A DNA stretch of 64,000 nt, from NCBI GenBank assembly GCA_947492185.1, contig CANLMR010000002.1:1-64000 (forward strand), read 5' to 3'. Below the pieces are notes generated by a model. The model was not told the origin of the DNA, ran no database searches, and saw only the letters and a program-made list of their open reading frames with translations. Shown piece after piece: positions 1 through 7,474 of the stretch; positions within the stretch are counted from its first letter, which is position 1; every line of letters starts with the position of its first letter. The stretch is from an uncultured Tenacibaculum sp. (GTDB taxonomy: Bacteria > Bacteroidota > Bacteroidia > Flavobacteriales > Flavobacteriaceae). The translations under genes and the position numbers were made by a program.

Positions 1-71
1 TAAAAACAAAAATTTTGAAACTGACTTTGATTTATCAAAAAGAAAGCTTCACATCATTTTCGACAATGTTA

Positions 72-126
72 GTTAACGTTTCGTGTAAGTTGCGCTTTAA
101 TGCAATTTACACGTTGTTGTTTGTAG
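72..126 (-). repeat. short attC-like site
   Basis: The arms CGTGTAAGTTGC and GCAATTTACACG form an imperfect 12-bp stem around an 8-base loop. Outside the stem lie GTTAACG on one side and GTTGTTTGTAG on the other. A near-identical copy lies at 1331-1387. Read on the minus strand it runs AACAACGTGTA...TACACGAAACGTT, the same outer design as the long sites but with a much shorter middle. Confidence 0.5.
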
Positions 127-534
127 TAAATATAGCTAAAATCTATAGTTTCTGTTTTCATATTTACGTAGTCAGTTTCGACGCTACATTCAGATTACTT
201 TAAATCCACTTGTTTTTTCGAGATTATGAATTATATCAAACACGGACTGATATGATTTGTTATCTGAAAAATGATTGTCCATTGAGCTCTAAAACATTGA
301 TTTAAATTAAATTATCCGATTAAAAATTTGACAATGTCAAAAAAATCTGATAATTTCGGCAAGCTTTTTACGCTAGCATGCGTATTTGAAAGTGTAACTC
401 TCATACGATGTCAATCGATAAGCTTGACTAAACTACATTCTTACGTTTAGTTAATTTTAATCCTGTTTTTTCCTATCCTTTGTCACAATCAGAAAGTGTA
501 TTTAAAAACCAAAAGTCGGACTTATTACATACAA
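77..534 (-). other. gene-less cassette-like unit, copy A
   Basis: This stretch holds no convincing gene. It is nearly identical to 1340-1795; the shared block continues through the long site, so the full repeat is about 580 bp (80-659 and 1341-1919), with only a handful of differences. The near-identity points to recent duplication or repeated capture. The 62-codon open frame that starts at 15 crosses the repeat edge and has no recognisable features, so I do not call it a gene. It could carry a promoter or a small RNA; I see no clear TAnnTTTG motif that decides this. Confidence 0.55.
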
Positions 535-667
535 CGTATTTGTGTATGATTTTTTTGCGGGAAAAGGAGGCGAGTCGTTTTCCGATGTTGTGGAAAGATA
601 ATTAATAAGATTGAATTTCCGCCGAGGAAATTCAGCCGCAATTAATTATACACGTTGTTGCGACCAG
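521..667 (-). repeat. long attC-like site A
   Basis: The outer arms (CTTATTACATACAACGTATTT... and ...TATACACGTTGTTGCGACC) are imperfect inverted repeats. Inside are two smaller hairpins: GGAAAA/TTTTCC near 558-582 and GAATTTCC/GGAAATTC near 612-632. The same element recurs at 1782-1928 and 2645-2786. It abuts the stop codon of the gene at 668-1321. Confidence 0.55.
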
Positions 668-1321
668 TTATTTTATTCCGATAATTTTTTCAATCGGTTC
701 GTTAATATAGTCAAATTCAAGTTTTTTCATTCGATATATTGGACTGTCAAATCCAACAATATTGTTTCCACTAAATGACCTTAAATCCAAAACTCGAAAT
801 TTCTTTTTGTATTTAGTCAGAGTTAGTTTTTCCAAATCCACAATTCCGATTCTTTGGAAAGTTCCATTAAAAAATGACCTGTCCCAAATCGGTATTGCAA
901 TTTTTTGTCCGTTTCGAGTCCAAATTGCTGGTCCGCCACAATTTTCAGGAATCAGAACTTCTTTATCGTCATTGAGTTTGATTTTGCATTTTCCACTCAA
1001 AGGCGCACCCATTCCAACTTCGTTAAGATTGGAATATTCCAATGTAGCTTTATTTTCGTTTTCTTGTCCGTTTGAGTTTTCATTTGGAAAATCCCAAGCA
1101 TTTGGATATTTAAGAGAATCCATTGATAATCCAACTATTCTACCAATTGAAAGTTCGTCAAATTTCAATGCTTGAAGTATTGTTCGAGCTTTATATTTGT
1201 CGGATTTTTTGGCCTTGTCAAATTCGTCCATTAATCCACTTATATAAAGGCGTTCGTTTCCTGTCATTCCTTCAATTCCGACAACGCTATTTGCTTTTTC
1301 GTAGATTTCTTCTTTGGTCAT
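668..1321 (-). CDS. hypothetical protein, cassette gene
   Basis: This is a 217-residue protein of unknown function from the ATG at 1321; a TTG at 1339 in the same frame would add six residues, but that TTG coincides with the predicted cassette end. No signal peptide or membrane segment is visible. The N-terminal ~75 residues are charged and probably helical (MTKEEIYEKAN...). The C-terminal half, roughly residues 95-200, looks beta-rich with repeated Gly and aromatic residues (for example GGPAIWTRNGQKIAIPIWD). The stop codon lies next to the attC-like site at 521-667 and the start lies next to the short site at 1331-1387, so the gene fills its cassette almost exactly. I do not recognise the family. 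Confidence 0.75.
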   Translation of the reverse strand: MTKEEIYEKANSVVGIEGMTGNERLYISGLMDEFDKAKKSDKYKARTILQALKFDELSIGRIVGLSMDSLKYPNAWDFPNENSNGQENENKATLEYSNLNEVGMGAPLSGKCKIKLNDDKEVLIPENCGGPAIWTRNGQKIAIPIWDRSFFNGTFQRIGIVDLEKLTLTKYKKKFRVLDLRSFSGNNIVGFDSPIYRMKKLEFDYINEPIEKIIGIK

Positions 1322-1330
1322 TTCTCTAAT

Positions 1331-1387
1331 TGGTGGCAATTTCGTGTAAGTTGCGTTTTAATGCAATTTACACGTTGTTGTTTGTAG
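1331..1387 (-). repeat. short attC-like site, second copy
   Basis: Second copy of the 12-bp stem CGTGTAAGTTGC/GCAATTTACACG, differing from 72-126 by one base in the loop region. The flank toward the gene changes from GTTAACG to TGGTGGCAA exactly where the 580-bp repeat begins, which marks a cassette junction at about 1339/1340. Confidence 0.5.
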
Positions 1388-1795
1388 TAAATATAGCTAA
1401 AATCTATAGTTTTTGTTTTCATATTTACGTAGTCAGTTTCGACGCTACATTCAGATTACTTTAAATCCACTTGTTTTTTCGAGATTATGAATTATATCAA
1501 ACACGGACTGATATGATTTGTTATCTGAAAAATGATTGTCCATTGAGCTCTAAAACATTGATTTAAATTAAATTATCCGATTAAAAACTTGACAATGTCA
1601 AAAAAATCTGATAATTTCGGCAAGCTTTTTACGCTAGCATGCGTATTTGAAAGTGTAACTCTCATACGATGTCAATCGATAAGCTTGACTAAACTACATT
1701 CTTACGTTTAGTTAATTTTAATCCTGTTTTTTCCTATCCTTTGTCACAATCAGAAAGTGTATTTAAAAACCAAAAGTCGGACTTATTACATACAA
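1340..1795 (-). other. gene-less cassette-like unit, copy B
   Basis: About 456 bp without a supported gene, nearly identical to 77-534. Its two ends, TTGTTTGTAGTAAAT (plus, from 1378) and TTGTATGTAATAAGT (minus, from 1795), match each other at most positions, as expected for the two core regions of a single cassette. Gene-less cassettes occur in known integrons and may carry promoters or RNAs. Confidence 0.55.
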
Positions 1796-1928
1796 CGTAT
1801 TTGTGTATGATTTTTTGCGGGAAAAGGACGCGAGTTCTTTTCAGTTGTTTCGGAAAGATAATTAATAAGATTGAATTTCCGCCGAGGAAATTCAGCCGCA
1901 ATTAATTATACACGTTGTTATGTGCTGC
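1782..1928 (-). repeat. long attC-like site B
   Basis: Second copy of the long structured site, with imperfect outer inverted repeats CATACAACGTATTTGTGTATG and TAATTATACACGTTGTTATG, plus two internal hairpins. The left-arm bases just outside the constant part match the gene-less unit, and the right-arm bases (TTATGTGC) match the far end of the neighbouring gene unit at 2655. The stop codon of the gene at 1918-2628 lies inside the right arm. Confidence 0.55.
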
Positions 1929-2628
1929 TTGTATCCCATATAAATTTTTCGGAGTAAAATAATTCAAATTCAGGTTTTACTAGTTTCAGTTTTCCTTTTT
2001 CTTTGAGATAATTTAATGTTTGAGTTAATTTAGGGGTGTTGTCAATATAAGTAGAACTTATAGATTTGAATTCATTTGTGGTTTTCATATAATACTTGAA
2101 GAACCATAAATCTAATACTCCATAAACTCCCTGATACTTTAGATTTATATCAACAACTTGTCCTGATTTGTTGTTAGAGAAACAAACATCCCCACCGTGA
2201 AATCTATAACTCCAGTTTTCAGATAATTGATTTTTGTCTTGATTTAGTTGTTCTTTTATTTCACTAAATGACTTATTTGAGTCAGTAAAACTATAATCAT
2301 ATTTTTTCTCGAACCTTCGTATTAAGTTTTCAGAGATTAATCTGTAGCTTTTGGCCGCTTCCTCTAAGTGTTTCGAGTTTTTTTCTAATTCATTATTAGA
2401 TAAAAGATTATAAAGAATGTAAAATCTTAGGTCTTTAAATTCTCCTTTATGAATCTCTACATGGAGTGATTTTTGAATATTTGTTATTTGTCTTTTTAAA
2501 TTCCTAATAAAAAGAAAATTAAATCTAGAATTATACTCTATTCTAATTATATCATTTCTATTAAGCTCTTCTTTAATTCTTTCTAATGAAGGAATTTCAC
2601 TAGTTCTATTACAGAATATTTTTTTCAA
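1918..2628 (-). CDS. hypothetical protein, cassette gene
   Basis: This is a 236-residue soluble protein with no signal peptide and no family I recognise. The only usable start is TTG at 2628; no ATG lies nearby in frame, although the frame is open further upstream through the repeat. It is rich in Lys, Asn, Ser and aromatic residues, with a probably helical middle section (residues ~85-150) and a segment GDVCFSNNKSGQVVDINLKY around residue 147. The stop codon lies within the attC-like site. Compact size, lack of a downstream spacer and the TTG start all fit a cassette-borne gene. Confidence 0.7.
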   Translation of the reverse strand: MKKIFCNRTSEIPSLERIKEELNRNDIIRIEYNSRFNFLFIRNLKRQITNIQKSLHVEIHKGEFKDLRFYILYNLLSNNELEKNSKHLEEAAKSYRLISENLIRRFEKKYDYSFTDSNKSFSEIKEQLNQDKNQLSENWSYRFHGGDVCFSNNKSGQVVDINLKYQGVYGVLDLWFFKYYMKTTNEFKSISSTYIDNTPKLTQTLNYLKEKGKLKLVKPEFELFYSEKFIWDTSST

Positions 2629-2644
2629 TTCTTTGGTAATTAGA

Positions 2645-2786
2645 GTTGCACATAACGTATTTGTGTATGATTTTTTGCGGAAAAAGGACGCGAGTTCTTT
2701 TCCGTTATTGCAGAAAGATAATTAATAAGATTGAATTTCCGCTGAGGAAATTCAGCCGCGATTAATTATACACGTTGTTATGCAAC
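2645..2786 (-). repeat. long attC-like site C
   Basis: Third copy of the long site. The outer ends GTTGCACATAACG and CGTTGTTATGCAAC are inverted repeats. Inner arms GTGTATGATT/AATTATACAC pair imperfectly, and a perfect hairpin GAATTTCC-GCTGA-GGAAATTC lies near 2733-2753. Read on the minus strand, GCATAAC next to the upstream gene and GTTATGT at the far end each match the integron core motifs RYYYAAC and GTTRRRY at 6 of 7 positions. Confidence 0.55.
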
Positions 2787-2792
2787 GTTTTT

Positions 2793-3293
2793 TTAATTCA
2801 GTTTGTTAATTAATTTTGGAATGCCAATTTTTACAGCTAGATTACTTTTTCCAATGGATTCCAATAACTTGTTTGCTTTTAATTCTTTTATTTTTTGATA
2901 TTCCGATTTGAATTCAGAGTAGTTCATTCCTACAGAATTTAAATATTTTCCAGCGGTACTCTTTTTATCCGCAAGCATTGCAAAAATTAAATGTTCAGGT
3001 TTAATTTCAGACTCTCCATAAATCCAAGAATAATATTTTGCATTTTTTATGCTTGTTTCCAATTCTTTTGTCAAATAGTAGTTTCCTTTTTTTGATTCGT
3101 CTTTTTCTTTTTCTAACGATTTTGATAAAAGCTCAAAATTCCAATTCCGATTTTTAAATATTTTATTCGGAAGATTGTCAGATTTAAGCACTCCAATTAA
3201 AAAATGATGAGATGAAATGTAACTCCAGCCAAGTTCAATTGCAGATTCTCTACTATGTTTTGATAGTTGGTCAAATTCCTTACTATATTTCAT
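2793..3293 (-). CDS. stand-alone Clp N-domain protein, cassette gene
   Basis: This 166-residue protein carries what looks like the double Clp-N (Clp R) repeat without any AAA+ ATPase. First repeat, residues ~10-50: SRESAIELGWSYISSHHFLIGVL. Second repeat, residues ~80-125: ETSIKNAKYYSWIYGESEIKPEHLIFAML. The paired 'A...A......hLl.aLl' pattern is typical of the N domains of ClpA, ClpB and ClpC, which bind substrates and adaptors. The C-terminal 30 residues are Lys-rich and hydrophobic. It is the first gene of the array, immediately after a perfect GTTAGGC core, so it is probably an acquired gene. It could act as an adaptor or decoy for a Clp unfoldase; that is inference. Confidence 0.7.
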   Translation of the reverse strand: MKYSKEFDQLSKHSRESAIELGWSYISSHHFLIGVLKSDNLPNKIFKNRNWNFELLSKSLEKEKDESKKGNYYLTKELETSIKNAKYYSWIYGESEIKPEHLIFAMLADKKSTAGKYLNSVGMNYSEFKSEYQKIKELKANKLLESIGKSNLAVKIGIPKLINKLN

Positions 3294-3302
3294 TTTTCAA
3301 AT

Positions 3303-3312
3303 GTTGCCTAAC
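3303..3312 (-). other. GTTAGGC core, right edge of the cassette array
   Basis: Read on the minus strand this is GTTAGGCAAC. GTTAGGC is a perfect match to the integron core consensus GTTRRRY, 10 bases upstream of the Clp-N gene start. It is nearly complementary to the far end of the same cassette (TTATGCAAC at 2778-2786). It may be the core of a former attI or of a lost upstream attC site. Confidence 0.45.
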
Positions 3313-3403
3313 TAGTTATATGTTTACAAATATACCTGTTTATCGGTTTAATTTCCGGGATAACAGGAACTTTTGTTCCAATTGATAATTCTTATAAAAC
3401 AAT

Positions 3404-4618
3404 TTATTCCTTTAATAATTTTTTCACAAAATCATCAAAATTCTTAATGAATTCAGTGTATTTATCTCCTGTTGCCGGACCATTAAATCCAGTATGTATT
3501 TTGCGAACTTTTCCTTTTTTATCAATAAATATTGAAGTAGGATAGGAGAGTACATGGTTTAACATGGGTAATTTTTTCTGAGCGTCTATTTTACTAGAAG
3601 ACCCGTATTGTGCCAATAACACAGGATAATTTATTCCTGTTTGTTCTTTTAAACGTTTAATAAGTTGAAATCCTTCTTCCTTAGTTTTGGCAACTTCAAA
3701 AGCTAAGGCCACAAACTCTAAATCTTTAGATTTGTTTTTACTGTAATAATCTGCGTAAAATTTACTCTCATCTAAACAATTAGGACACCAAGTTCCCATA
3801 ATTTGAACTATAGTAACTTTATCTTTAAAGCGATCATCTTCTAAAGAAATTAATTCTCCTTTTTCATTAGGAAATGAAAATTCAATTTTATCATATCCTT
3901 CTCGTAAATAAGTCAAAGTATCTGCTCCTGGTAATTCGTAAGCGTTATTGAGTTTTGCTGTAAAAGGTTCTTTCCAATGGTTTCCTGAATAAAAGAATCC
4001 GTTTAAAGTAGAATCCGTAGCTTTTGCCGTAAATAAAAAAGCATGAGCGCCATCAAAAGTCGAAAGCTTCAATGAATCACCATTCATTACACCTTCTAAA
4101 TAACGATAATCTCCTGTAGTAGTTCTAAATGTTCCTATTAATTTGTTCATATTTTGTTTAAATATTCCTTTAGCAATGTATCTGTCTTCTTCTGAATTTG
4201 GACTGAATACTGTTTCCCAATTTCCAGTTATATTTTGCGTAGCTTCTGATGTGCTTTCAAATCGAGTTAAATTAGGTTTTGCTAGAAAAGGAACCGTTCT
4301 GTTTAAACTTGGTTTTATGAAATTTCCTTTAATTTCATCATTACTAATTTTTGCAGTAATGTAACCTTCAAAATATGGAAGTTGAATTCTTACAGAATCG
4401 TTATTATAAGAAATCTCATGCACTTTAATAACTTCTTCAGCATTATAAATATTAATATTATGTTCATCTAAAACATCAAAAGCAAACGGTATTTCCTCAT
4501 TGTCTTGAATTAATAAAGAAGCTTTATAGCTTCCAGTTGTGAGTTCGTTTTGTGTTTCTTTTGTATTACAAGAAAGAGCTAAAACGGATAAGATGAATAA
4601 AAAGTAAAACGATTTCAT
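3404..4618 (-). CDS. TlpA-like thioredoxin-fold lipoprotein
   Basis: A 404-residue predicted lipoprotein: a short signal sequence ends in a lipobox with Cys17 (LALSCNTK). The N-terminal ~240 residues are beta-rich, like the DUF4369-type domain often placed before thioredoxin domains in Bacteroidota. The C-terminal part (about 245-400) is a TlpA/AhpC-type thioredoxin fold with the redox motif WCPNC at residues 277-281 and the cis-Pro region LSYPTSIFIDKKGKV. Expected role: thiol-disulfide exchange at the cell envelope. It is the first chromosomal-type gene beside the cassette array and is apparently transcribed alone. Confidence 0.85.
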   Translation of the reverse strand: MKSFYFLFILSVLALSCNTKETQNELTTGSYKASLLIQDNEEIPFAFDVLDEHNINIYNAEEVIKVHEISYNNDSVRIQLPYFEGYITAKISNDEIKGNFIKPSLNRTVPFLAKPNLTRFESTSEATQNITGNWETVFSPNSEEDRYIAKGIFKQNMNKLIGTFRTTTGDYRYLEGVMNGDSLKLSTFDGAHAFLFTAKATDSTLNGFFYSGNHWKEPFTAKLNNAYELPGADTLTYLREGYDKIEFSFPNEKGELISLEDDRFKDKVTIVQIMGTWCPNCLDESKFYADYYSKNKSKDLEFVALAFEVAKTKEEGFQLIKRLKEQTGINYPVLLAQYGSSSKIDAQKKLPMLNHVLSYPTSIFIDKKGKVRKIHTGFNGPATGDKYTEFIKNFDDFVKKLLKE

Positions 4619-4670
4619 GAGTAAGATTTTTGATTGCTATTGGTTCGATATTACTATTGCAACTTACAAA

Positions 4671-4702
4671 AAAAATCACCTAATATTGCTTAGGTGATTT
4701 TT
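4671..4702 (-). terminator. Rho-independent terminator
   Basis: A 13-bp stem, AAAAATCACCTAA/TTAGGTGATTTTT, with a six-base loop. On the minus strand it is followed by a T run. It lies just downstream of the small membrane protein gene at 4725-5072. Confidence 0.85.
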
Positions 4703-4724
4703 AAAAATTTAAGTAAAAAAGGTA

Positions 4725-5072
4725 TTAAACTCCTCTGCCAATCATTGTAATATCTTCAGATTCAGCTACTTTATCAAAGTCAATGATTAATCCATCGGTT
4801 TTCTTTAAAATAAAGTTTAATAGCATTGTTCCTAAAATCCCTGCAATAAAGCCTATAATAAAATACATAATAGGTATAAAAATTACGGCAAATATTCCAC
4901 CGCCAGCCATAGCACCAAATACACCTATATCACCTGAAGCAGCACTAAATATACTTCCAAATAATAAAAAGAATAATGCTACTATTAAACCAAATAATCC
5001 TAATAGGGCTCCATATACAATTCCAGCTTTTACTGGGTCAATTTTTTTAAGTTTTAGTTTTAAGTTAGTCAT
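4725..5072 (-). CDS. small membrane protein, two membrane segments
   Basis: A 115-residue protein with two strongly hydrophobic segments, residues ~15-42 (AGIVYGALLGLFGLIVALFF) and ~50-85, joined by a Gly/Ala-rich loop. The opening KLKKIDPVKAGIVYGALLG resembles small proteins distantly related to DUF3566 that are common in Bacteroidota; this is a recollection, not a search. The C-terminal tail is acidic. Function unknown. It has its own terminator and lies downstream of the MoxR-DUF58 gene set on the same strand, about 50 bp after DUF58, so it could be that operon's last gene. Confidence 0.75.
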   Translation of the reverse strand: MTNLKLKLKKIDPVKAGIVYGALLGLFGLIVALFFLLFGSIFSAASGDIGVFGAMAGGGIFAVIFIPIMYFIIGFIAGILGTMLLNFILKKTDGLIIDFDKVAESEDITMIGRGV

Positions 5073-5122
5073 AGTGTTTAAACAATTTTTAATAGTTAAT
5101 AATTAGGCTTTAAAGTAAAGAA

Positions 5123-6457
5123 TTAAAACAAGCCTCGCAATTTCAATTCTAAATATTTATTAATGGTATCTCCAGTTAAATTTTCTGGTTTGGTAAGCAC
5201 AGACTGAATGCCATATTTTTTAAGCTCATTAGCAATTTGCTTTTTCTCGTACATAAACTTCTCAGCAATTACTTTGTCATATACGTTTTCAACAGTTACT
5301 GCTTTTTGTTTTACAATTTTTGTTAACTCAGTATTTTTAAAGAATACAACCAATAGCAAGTGATTTTTAGCAATTGCTCTTAAATAAGGTAATTGTCTTT
5401 TTAAAGCATCTAAGGTTTCGAAGTTTGTATATAAAATTAATAAGCTTCTACTAGGGATTTTACGTTTTATTGCAGCATATAATAAACTGTAATCAGATTC
5501 AACGAAATCTGTTTTAATATTATAAAGCGCATCCGAAATTAAACTCATTTGAGAGTTTCGTTGTTCTGCAACTATAATATTGTCTATTTTTTTCGAAAAC
5601 GAAAACATTCCTGCTTTGTCTTGCTTTCTCAGAATAGTGTTACTTACTGCCAATGTCGCGTTTATAGCATAATCTAATAACGTAAGATTATCAAAATGCA
5701 ATTGCATTTGTCTTCCTTTATCAATTATAGAATAAATCGGTTGCGATTTTTCTTCTACATATTGATTTACCATTAACTGATTACGTTTTGCAGTAGCTTT
5801 CCAGTTTAAGGTTCTAATATCATCACCAGTAACATATTCTTTTATTTGTTCAAATTCCAATGAGTTACCAATACGTCGTATTTTTTTGCTTCCTTGCGTA
5901 TGAAGATTATTAGAAATAGCCTTAATGTTTAATTCATTAAGCTTTAAAAATGAGGGATAACATTTTACATTTTTTTGTTCACTTAATATGAATTTTCGTG
6001 TAGCTAATTGTAGGGGAGAAGATACATAAATATTAGTGTTGCCAAAGTCATAATCACCTCTTACGAATGGAACAACTTTATAATTCACATCCTTCTCTTG
6101 TTGTGGTTTTAGTTGTTCAAAAAGGCGAAAGTTTCGTAATTGTAATTGATACGGAAGTTCTTCTAATATAATGTTATTGGTAGTGATGTTATAATTACTT
6201 CTTATGGTTAACTGAATTTTATTTTCATCTCCATTTGATAAACGCTCAGGTACGATTCTATCAGCAGAAACACCATTCTTAACAGAAAACAATAAGAAAA
6301 TATCAATAAGAGTGATTAGTAATAAACCGAATAATAATGCTTTAGCTAATCCAAAAAATACTGGAATAAAGAACCCAACCACAAATAGCATGGCTATTAT
6401 AGTAAGCGCATAATAAAAGCGATTATTTAAGAAAAAGGATGTTATAAAGTTCTTCAT
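5123..6457 (-). CDS. DUF58 domain protein
   Basis: A 444-residue membrane-anchored protein with two hydrophobic segments in residues ~12-60. The DUF58 signature lies near residues 213-235 (GDDIRTLNWKATAKRNQLMV), and the C-terminal half has a VWA-like fold. DUF58 proteins are the usual partners of MoxR ATPases, whose gene lies 16 bp upstream here. These loci are thought to act in envelope or stress-related protein maturation. All expected elements are present. Confidence 0.9.
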   Translation of the reverse strand: MKNFITSFFLNNRFYYALTIIAMLFVVGFFIPVFFGLAKALLFGLLLITLIDIFLLFSVKNGVSADRIVPERLSNGDENKIQLTIRSNYNITTNNIILEELPYQLQLRNFRLFEQLKPQQEKDVNYKVVPFVRGDYDFGNTNIYVSSPLQLATRKFILSEQKNVKCYPSFLKLNELNIKAISNNLHTQGSKKIRRIGNSLEFEQIKEYVTGDDIRTLNWKATAKRNQLMVNQYVEEKSQPIYSIIDKGRQMQLHFDNLTLLDYAINATLAVSNTILRKQDKAGMFSFSKKIDNIIVAEQRNSQMSLISDALYNIKTDFVESDYSLLYAAIKRKIPSRSLLILYTNFETLDALKRQLPYLRAIAKNHLLLVVFFKNTELTKIVKQKAVTVENVYDKVIAEKFMYEKKQIANELKKYGIQSVLTKPENLTGDTINKYLELKLRGLF

Positions 6458-6473
6458 TTAATATTATTAGATC

Positions 6474-7472
6474 TTATCTAGGAATTTCAACAGATTCAAT
6501 AATTTGCTCAATAATTTGTTTGCTCGTAACACCTTCCATTTCTCGTTCTGGAGTTACAATTACTCTATGTTCTAATACAGGAATTGCTGCATTTTTAATA
6601 TCTTCTGGAGTCACAAAATCTCGTCCGTTAATCGCAGCAAAAGCTTTCGAGGCTTTTAAAATTGAAATAGATGCTCTTGGTGAAGCTCCTAAGAATAGGA
6701 AAGAGTTTGATCTTGTATTCACAACAATATTAGCAATGTATTCTAACAAGTTTTTTTCTACTTTAATTTGAGTAATTAGATCTTTGTATTTTATAATTTC
6801 TGCTCCAGTAATTACTTTTTCTACTTGATCTAATTTTACATTTTTTTCTAAAGCTTGTTCTCTAGAAATGATTTCTAATTCTTCTTCGGCAGATGGATAT
6901 TCTACATTAACTTTAAAGATAAAACGATCTAATTGAGCTTCTGGTAATCGATATGTTCCTTCTTGTTCAATTGGGTTTTGAGTTGCCAATACAATAAAAG
7001 GAGCATTCATTTTATAACGTGTACCGTCCATAGTAATTTGCTTTTCTTCCATAACCTCAAATAGTGCAGCTTGTGTTTTAGCTGGAGCTCTATTAATTTC
7101 ATCAATTAAAACCATGTTAGAAAAAACAGGTCCTTTCTTGAATTCGAATTCAGAAGTTTTTACATTAAAAATAGATGTTCCTAAAATATCCGATGGCATT
7201 AAATCTGGAGTAAATTGAATTCTACTAAAATCAATATCCATAGCTCTAGACAATAATTTTGTAGTCATAGTTTTTGCAACTCCAGGTACTCCTTCTATTA
7301 ACGCATGACCGTCAGAGAAAATAGCAACAATTAACAAGTCAATCATTTCTTTTTGACCAACAATTACTTTATTTAACTGTGCTTTTATGTTATGAACACT
7401 TTCTTGTAATTCTGTTAAGTCAATTCTATTTGTAAACTCTAAGTTCTCATTTTCTTGTCTTGTTTCTTCCAT
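6474..7472 (-). CDS. MoxR family AAA+ ATPase
   Basis: A 332-residue MoxR-type AAA+ ATPase. Walker A is GVPGVAKT (residues 61-68), Walker B is MVLIDEINRA, sensor 1 is VLATQNPIEQEG, and the arginine-finger region is LPEAQLDRFIF. MoxR proteins act as chaperone-like ATPases with VWA/DUF58 partners. The gene sits between DUF58 (16 bp downstream) and DUF4350 (2 bp upstream) in a tight operon of at least five genes. Confidence 0.95.
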   Translation of the reverse strand: MEETRQENENLEFTNRIDLTELQESVHNIKAQLNKVIVGQKEMIDLLIVAIFSDGHALIEGVPGVAKTMTTKLLSRAMDIDFSRIQFTPDLMPSDILGTSIFNVKTSEFEFKKGPVFSNMVLIDEINRAPAKTQAALFEVMEEKQITMDGTRYKMNAPFIVLATQNPIEQEGTYRLPEAQLDRFIFKVNVEYPSAEEELEIISREQALEKNVKLDQVEKVITGAEIIKYKDLITQIKVEKNLLEYIANIVVNTRSNSFLFLGASPRASISILKASKAFAAINGRDFVTPEDIKNAAIPVLEHRVIVTPEREMEGVTSKQIIEQIIESVEIPR

Positions 7473-7474
7473 AA

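Larger units (their letters stand above)
77..3311 (-). other. integron-like cassette array (five units, no integrase seen)
   Basis: Five consecutive units read right to left: 3311-2656 (Clp-N gene), 2655-1796 (236-residue gene), 1795-1340 (no gene), 1339-535 (gene) and 534-77 (no gene). Each unit begins with a short sequence, read on the minus strand, that recurs at its own other end in inverted orientation, and these ends differ between units: TTAGGCAAC/TTATGCAAC, TTATGTGCAAC/TTATGTGCTGC, TTGTATGTAATAA/TTGTTTGTAGTAA and TTGCCACCA/TTGCGACCA. Just inside each left end lies the constant ACACGTTG. All genes point the same way and stop within a few bases of a structured site. This is the logic of integron cassettes with attC sites; the assignment is inference. 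No integrase gene lies on either side in the window. Confidence 0.6.

Noticed and set aside
15..203. A 62-codon open frame at the left edge
   Set aside because: It crosses the boundary of the duplicated repeat and the short stem-loop, and has no coding features; the matching part of the second copy is also non-coding.
762..1329. Plus-strand frames opposite the cassette gene
   Set aside because: They are shadows of the minus-strand gene at 668-1321; codon use and composition fit the minus strand.
3366..3379. Hairpin GGAAC-TTTT-GTTCC
   Set aside because: A short 5-bp stem without a T run on either strand, placed where neither neighbouring gene needs a terminator.
5105..5134. AGGCTT...AAGCCT inverted repeat between the small membrane protein and DUF58 genes
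   Set aside because: Six-base arms with an 18-base A-rich loop and no T run; too weak to call a terminator.
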